The notes under the pieces: model-generated
The model's input: only the letters and a program-made list of their open reading frames with translations
Databases searched by the model: none
What the model was told of the DNA's origin: nothing
Made by a program: the position numbers and the translations under genes
NCBI GenBank assembly: GCA_948144175.1
Contig: CANXME010002124.1
Coordinates: forward strand, 372,001-436,000
Length of the DNA: 64,000 nt
Direction: 5' to 3'
Origin: Closterium sp. NIES-65
Lineage: Eukaryota; Streptophyta; Zygnematophyceae; Desmidiales; Closteriaceae
Part shown: positions 61,783 through 64,000 of the stretch, in pieces
Layout: every line of letters begins with the position of its first letter
Numbering within the stretch: the first letter of the stretch is position 1

Positions 61783-61921
61783 TGTTGAAATGAATGAATT
61801 CGAATGGATGACTAATAGTGAAAACAGTACAAGTACACTAACCCTAGAATTTGGTACCCCTATAGTGCTAACCCCACTGGTAGCCTAAACAAGCAGAACA
61901 ATATTAATGTTTGACAGAAAG

Positions 61922-62990
61922 AGAAGCAGCAGTAAGAGCTCAGCAGATAACAGCAGGACGGGCTAGGGCAGTGACTCCAAGTGGCCGAGAATGGCAGGCG
62001 TATACAACGGCGGCAACGGCGAGCCGCTACCACTGTAGAGCGAGAGCTCCGCGGGCAGCTGTACGGGGTGGCTGCTCCAGGGGCGGCAGTTGTAGGGGCG
62101 GCTGCTGCAGGGGCGGCTGCTCCAGGGGCGGCTGCTGCTGTGGCGGCTGCTCCGAGGGCGGCTGCTGCAGTTGCGGCTGCTCCAGGGGCGACTGCTTGCA
62201 GTGGCGGCTGCTCCAGGGGCGGCTGCTGCAGTGGCGGCTTGCTCCAGGGGCGGCTGCTGCAGTGGCGGCTGCTCCAGGGGCGGCTGCTGCAGTGGCGGCT
62301 GCTCGGGGGTGGCTGCTGCAGTGGCGGCTGCTCCAGGGGCGACTGCTGCTGTGGCGGCTGCTCCAGGGGCGGCTGCTGCAGTGGCGGCTGCTCCAGGGGC
62401 GGCTGCTGCAGTGGCGACTGCTTCAGGGGCGGCTGCTGCAGTGGCGGCTGCTCCAGGGGCGGCTCGACTGCTGGGCGACTCGGCAGCTCAGCTGCTGGGC
62501 GGCTCGGCGGCTCGGCTGCTGCTAGGGGCGGCGACGGGGCCGGGTAGGGGCGGCGATGGGCGCTAGGGGCGGGGAGCAGCGACTGGCGCTTGGGGCGGCA
62601 CGGGGCCGCGTAGGGGCGGACGGGGCCGCGTAGGGGCGGCGAGGGGCGGGGCCGCGTAGGGGCGGGAGGGAGGGAGGGGGCGGGCGACGGGCCGCGTAGG
62701 GAGGGAGGCGGCGACGGGGCCGCTAGGGCGGCGACCGGGCCGCGTAGGGGCGGCTACGAGGCCGCGTAGGGGCGGCGACGGGGCCGCGTAGGGAGGGAGG
62801 CGGCGATGGGGCCGCGTAGGGGCGGCGACAGGGCCGCGTAGGGAGGGAGGAGGCGACGGGGCCGTTAGGGGCGGCGACGGGGCCGCGTAGGGGCGGCGAC
62901 GGGGCCGCTAGGGGCGGCGACGGGGCCGCGTAGGGGCGGCGACGGGGCCGCGTAGGGAGGGGAGCGACGACGGGGCCGCTAGGGGCGGTG
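61922..62990 (-). repeat. Copia D leader with GC minisatellites
   Basis: 62080-62465 consists of GGCTGCTGCAGTGGC and GGCTGCTCCAGGGGC units, matching the Copia C leader at 42330. 62530-62985 consists of GGCCGCGTAGGGGCGGCGAC units. It is the 5' part of copy D, displaced by copy E. Confidence 0.88.
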
Positions 62991-64000
62991 GGTGGACTTC
63001 CTGGAAACTCACTTCCACTACGACATCGTCTACAAGCCCGGGCTACAAGCAGACGCATTGAGCCGCCCCGGACATGTAGCAGGCATCCAGCTCGACGGGA
63101 TGAACCCTCTACTCAAGGGTCTATTCCAGCATGGGTACTCCGTGGACGCAGAGATCGCTACAGCACAGACCAAGAAGCTGTTACAGTGGGAGAAAGACTT
63201 AGCTGTAGGGAAGGGTTCAGGAAAGATTTGGGTACCGAATTACGCCCCGCTACGGCAGATCCTATTGGAGGAGTTTCACGATGTACCATACGCGGGACAT
63301 TTCGAGAGCAACAAGACGTTAGTAGGGATAGCGAAGTATTACTACTGGCCCGGGATGGCAGTAGACGTGCAGCAGTTCGTCACCTGTTGCGACACGTGCC
63401 TGTCAGTAGATCTGCACCGTGGATGCCCGATTGATCCTGGAGAGGGTTACAGGCGCGTTCGCCTGGGGGGTTATGGGCGCACTGACCCGCTACTGAAAAA
63501 AGCCCTTTTATCCCAATGGTCTAGTGGTTGAGATTCTGACATGGTATCACAGCGGTCTCGGGTTCGATTCCCGGTGTATGCACATATAGGCCGGTGCCGC
63601 TGTGCTTAGTCCTGGGCCTCCCAGCGTGGGGGGGTGTCAGTAGATCTGCACTGTGGATGCCCGATTGATCCTGGAGAGGGTTACAGGCGCGTTCGCCTGG
63701 GGGGTTATGGGCGCACTGACCCGCTACTGAAACAAGCCCTTTTATCCCAATGATCTAGTGGTTGGGATTCTGACAGTGCCAGCCTATGAAGAGTAGCAAG
63801 CAGAAAAAAGCAGGGTTACTTCAGCCTCTACCTGTACCGGAGCAGCCATGGCAGGTCGTTAGCCTCGACTTCATCACAGGACTCCCTTCGACCTCATGGG
63901 GGCACGATTCCATCCTCGTAGCAATCGATAAGTTCTCCAAAATGGGTCACTTCATACCGACCAATGCCAGAGCTACAGCTGAAGCAACTGCTCGCCTCTT
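62991..64000 (+). mobile_element. Gypsy-type polyprotein fragment (runs off window)
   Basis: Coding parts 62991-63400 and 63781-64000 are one frame once the 380-base insertion (element plus one target copy) is removed. They hold the RNase H end (YKPGLQADALSRP), the integrase zinc site (H...GHFESNKT...YYWPGMAVDVQQFVTCCDTC) and the integrase core start (WQVVSLDFITGLPST, ILVAIDKFSKMGHFIP). This is the Gypsy order. The 5' part is missing at 62991 and the 3' part lies outside. The abrupt 62991 border has no LTR or duplication. Confidence 0.9.
63401..63775 (+). mobile_element. Complete 375-bp miniature LTR element (TRIM)
   Basis: Two 141-bp LTRs (63401-63541 and 63635-63775, TGTCAGTAGA...TTCTGACA) differ at four positions. 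The internal part is 93 bp: a primer site TGGTATCACAGC at 63542 and a purine tract GCGTGGGGGGG before the second LTR. Target duplication GTGCC is perfect (63396-63400 and 63776-63780). It has no coding capacity. It interrupts the Gypsy integrase at CDTC. Confidence 0.95.

Larger units (their letters stand above)
54735..61916 (-). mobile_element. Copia copy E (family 1), full length but decayed
   Basis: LTRs 54735-54866 and 61783-61916 (- strand TGTCAAAC...TTTCAACA), with perfect target duplication GAAAG (54730-54734 and 61917-61921). A TGTTATAGAGCAGG primer-site variant lies next to the 61783 LTR. The LTRs differ by indels and substitutions, so it is older than Copia A. It is inserted in the gag leader of copy D. 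Confidence 0.93.
48082..62990 (-). mobile_element. Copia copy D (family 1), with two insertions
   Basis: A - strand element. The 3' LTR is 48082-48206, followed by the same purine tract as Copia A (CCTATGGGGGTG on the - strand). The body runs to 54734 and resumes at 61922, after copy E, with its gag leader and GC minisatellites. The 5' LTR is missing: at 62991 the sequence changes to Gypsy. It carries a solo LTR (49999-51139) and copy E (54735-61916). Confidence 0.88.

Noticed and set aside
63508..63585. tRNA-like sequence with A-box-like TGGTCTAGTGG and B-box GGTTCGATTCC
   Set aside because: The ends do not pair as an acceptor stem and no proper anticodon arm forms. The first half is the LTR end and the second starts with the primer site, so it is part of the miniature LTR element.

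Overview
The window is nuclear DNA of a green-lineage eukaryote. It has spliced genes with GT-AG introns, plant-type telomere repeat units (CCCTAAA) at two internal sites, a POLTERGEIST/PLL-like PP2C phosphatase and a plant-style C2H2 finger. It is also crowded with Copia LTR elements. High GC, long trinucleotide runs and very large low-complexity tails suggest a streptophyte alga (perhaps a zygnematophyte such as Closterium) or another early-diverging streptophyte. That placement is inference; no marker in the window proves it.

Left part (1-26.1 kb): five host genes and one DNA transposon. ELP4 (Elongator subunit, + strand, 5' end outside the window) ends at 3530. A small mitochondrial-type oxidoreductase-like protein lies convergently at 3876-4202 (- strand). 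After a 1-kb intergenic stretch comes a PP2C phosphatase (5222-9849, +). A complete hAT transposon (10486-14481) follows, with an 8-bp target duplication and a transposase that splices into one open frame. Two - strand genes come next: an armadillo-repeat/RING protein (14925 to about 20595) and a C2H2 zinc-finger protein with polyalanine and polyglycine tracts (21296-26128). ELP4, PP2C and ARM-RING all carry local copies of exon pieces, usually one intact copy beside decayed ones. In PP2C and the zinc-finger gene, an in-frame minisatellite repeats the splice donor itself (6 x 21 bp and 13 x 18 bp).

Middle (26.1-29.5 kb): no gene is recognised. The stretch ends in an LTR of a family that recurs as a solo LTR at 49999-51139.

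Right part (29.5-64 kb): nested retrotransposons. A - strand Copia copy (C, 29488-43440) is split at GAAGC by a non-autonomous LTR element (30001-38762). That element is itself split at TGGGG by a recent, apparently intact Copia (A, 30792-38241) with identical LTRs and a 1977-codon polyprotein. Copy C abuts a second Copia family (43441-47416, + strand, one internal stop), which is followed by another LTR and primer site (47417-47803). A third copy of the first family (D, 48082 to about 62990, -) carries a solo LTR (TSD TCCGG) and a fourth, decayed copy (E, 54735-61916, TSD GAAAG). The window ends in a Gypsy polyprotein (62991-64000, +) interrupted by a complete 375-bp miniature LTR element (63401-63775, TSD GTGCC).

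The host genes have unrelated housekeeping or signalling roles and do not form a pathway. What unites them is the exon-copy pattern. The right half is a record of successive insertions whose order can be read from the target duplications.
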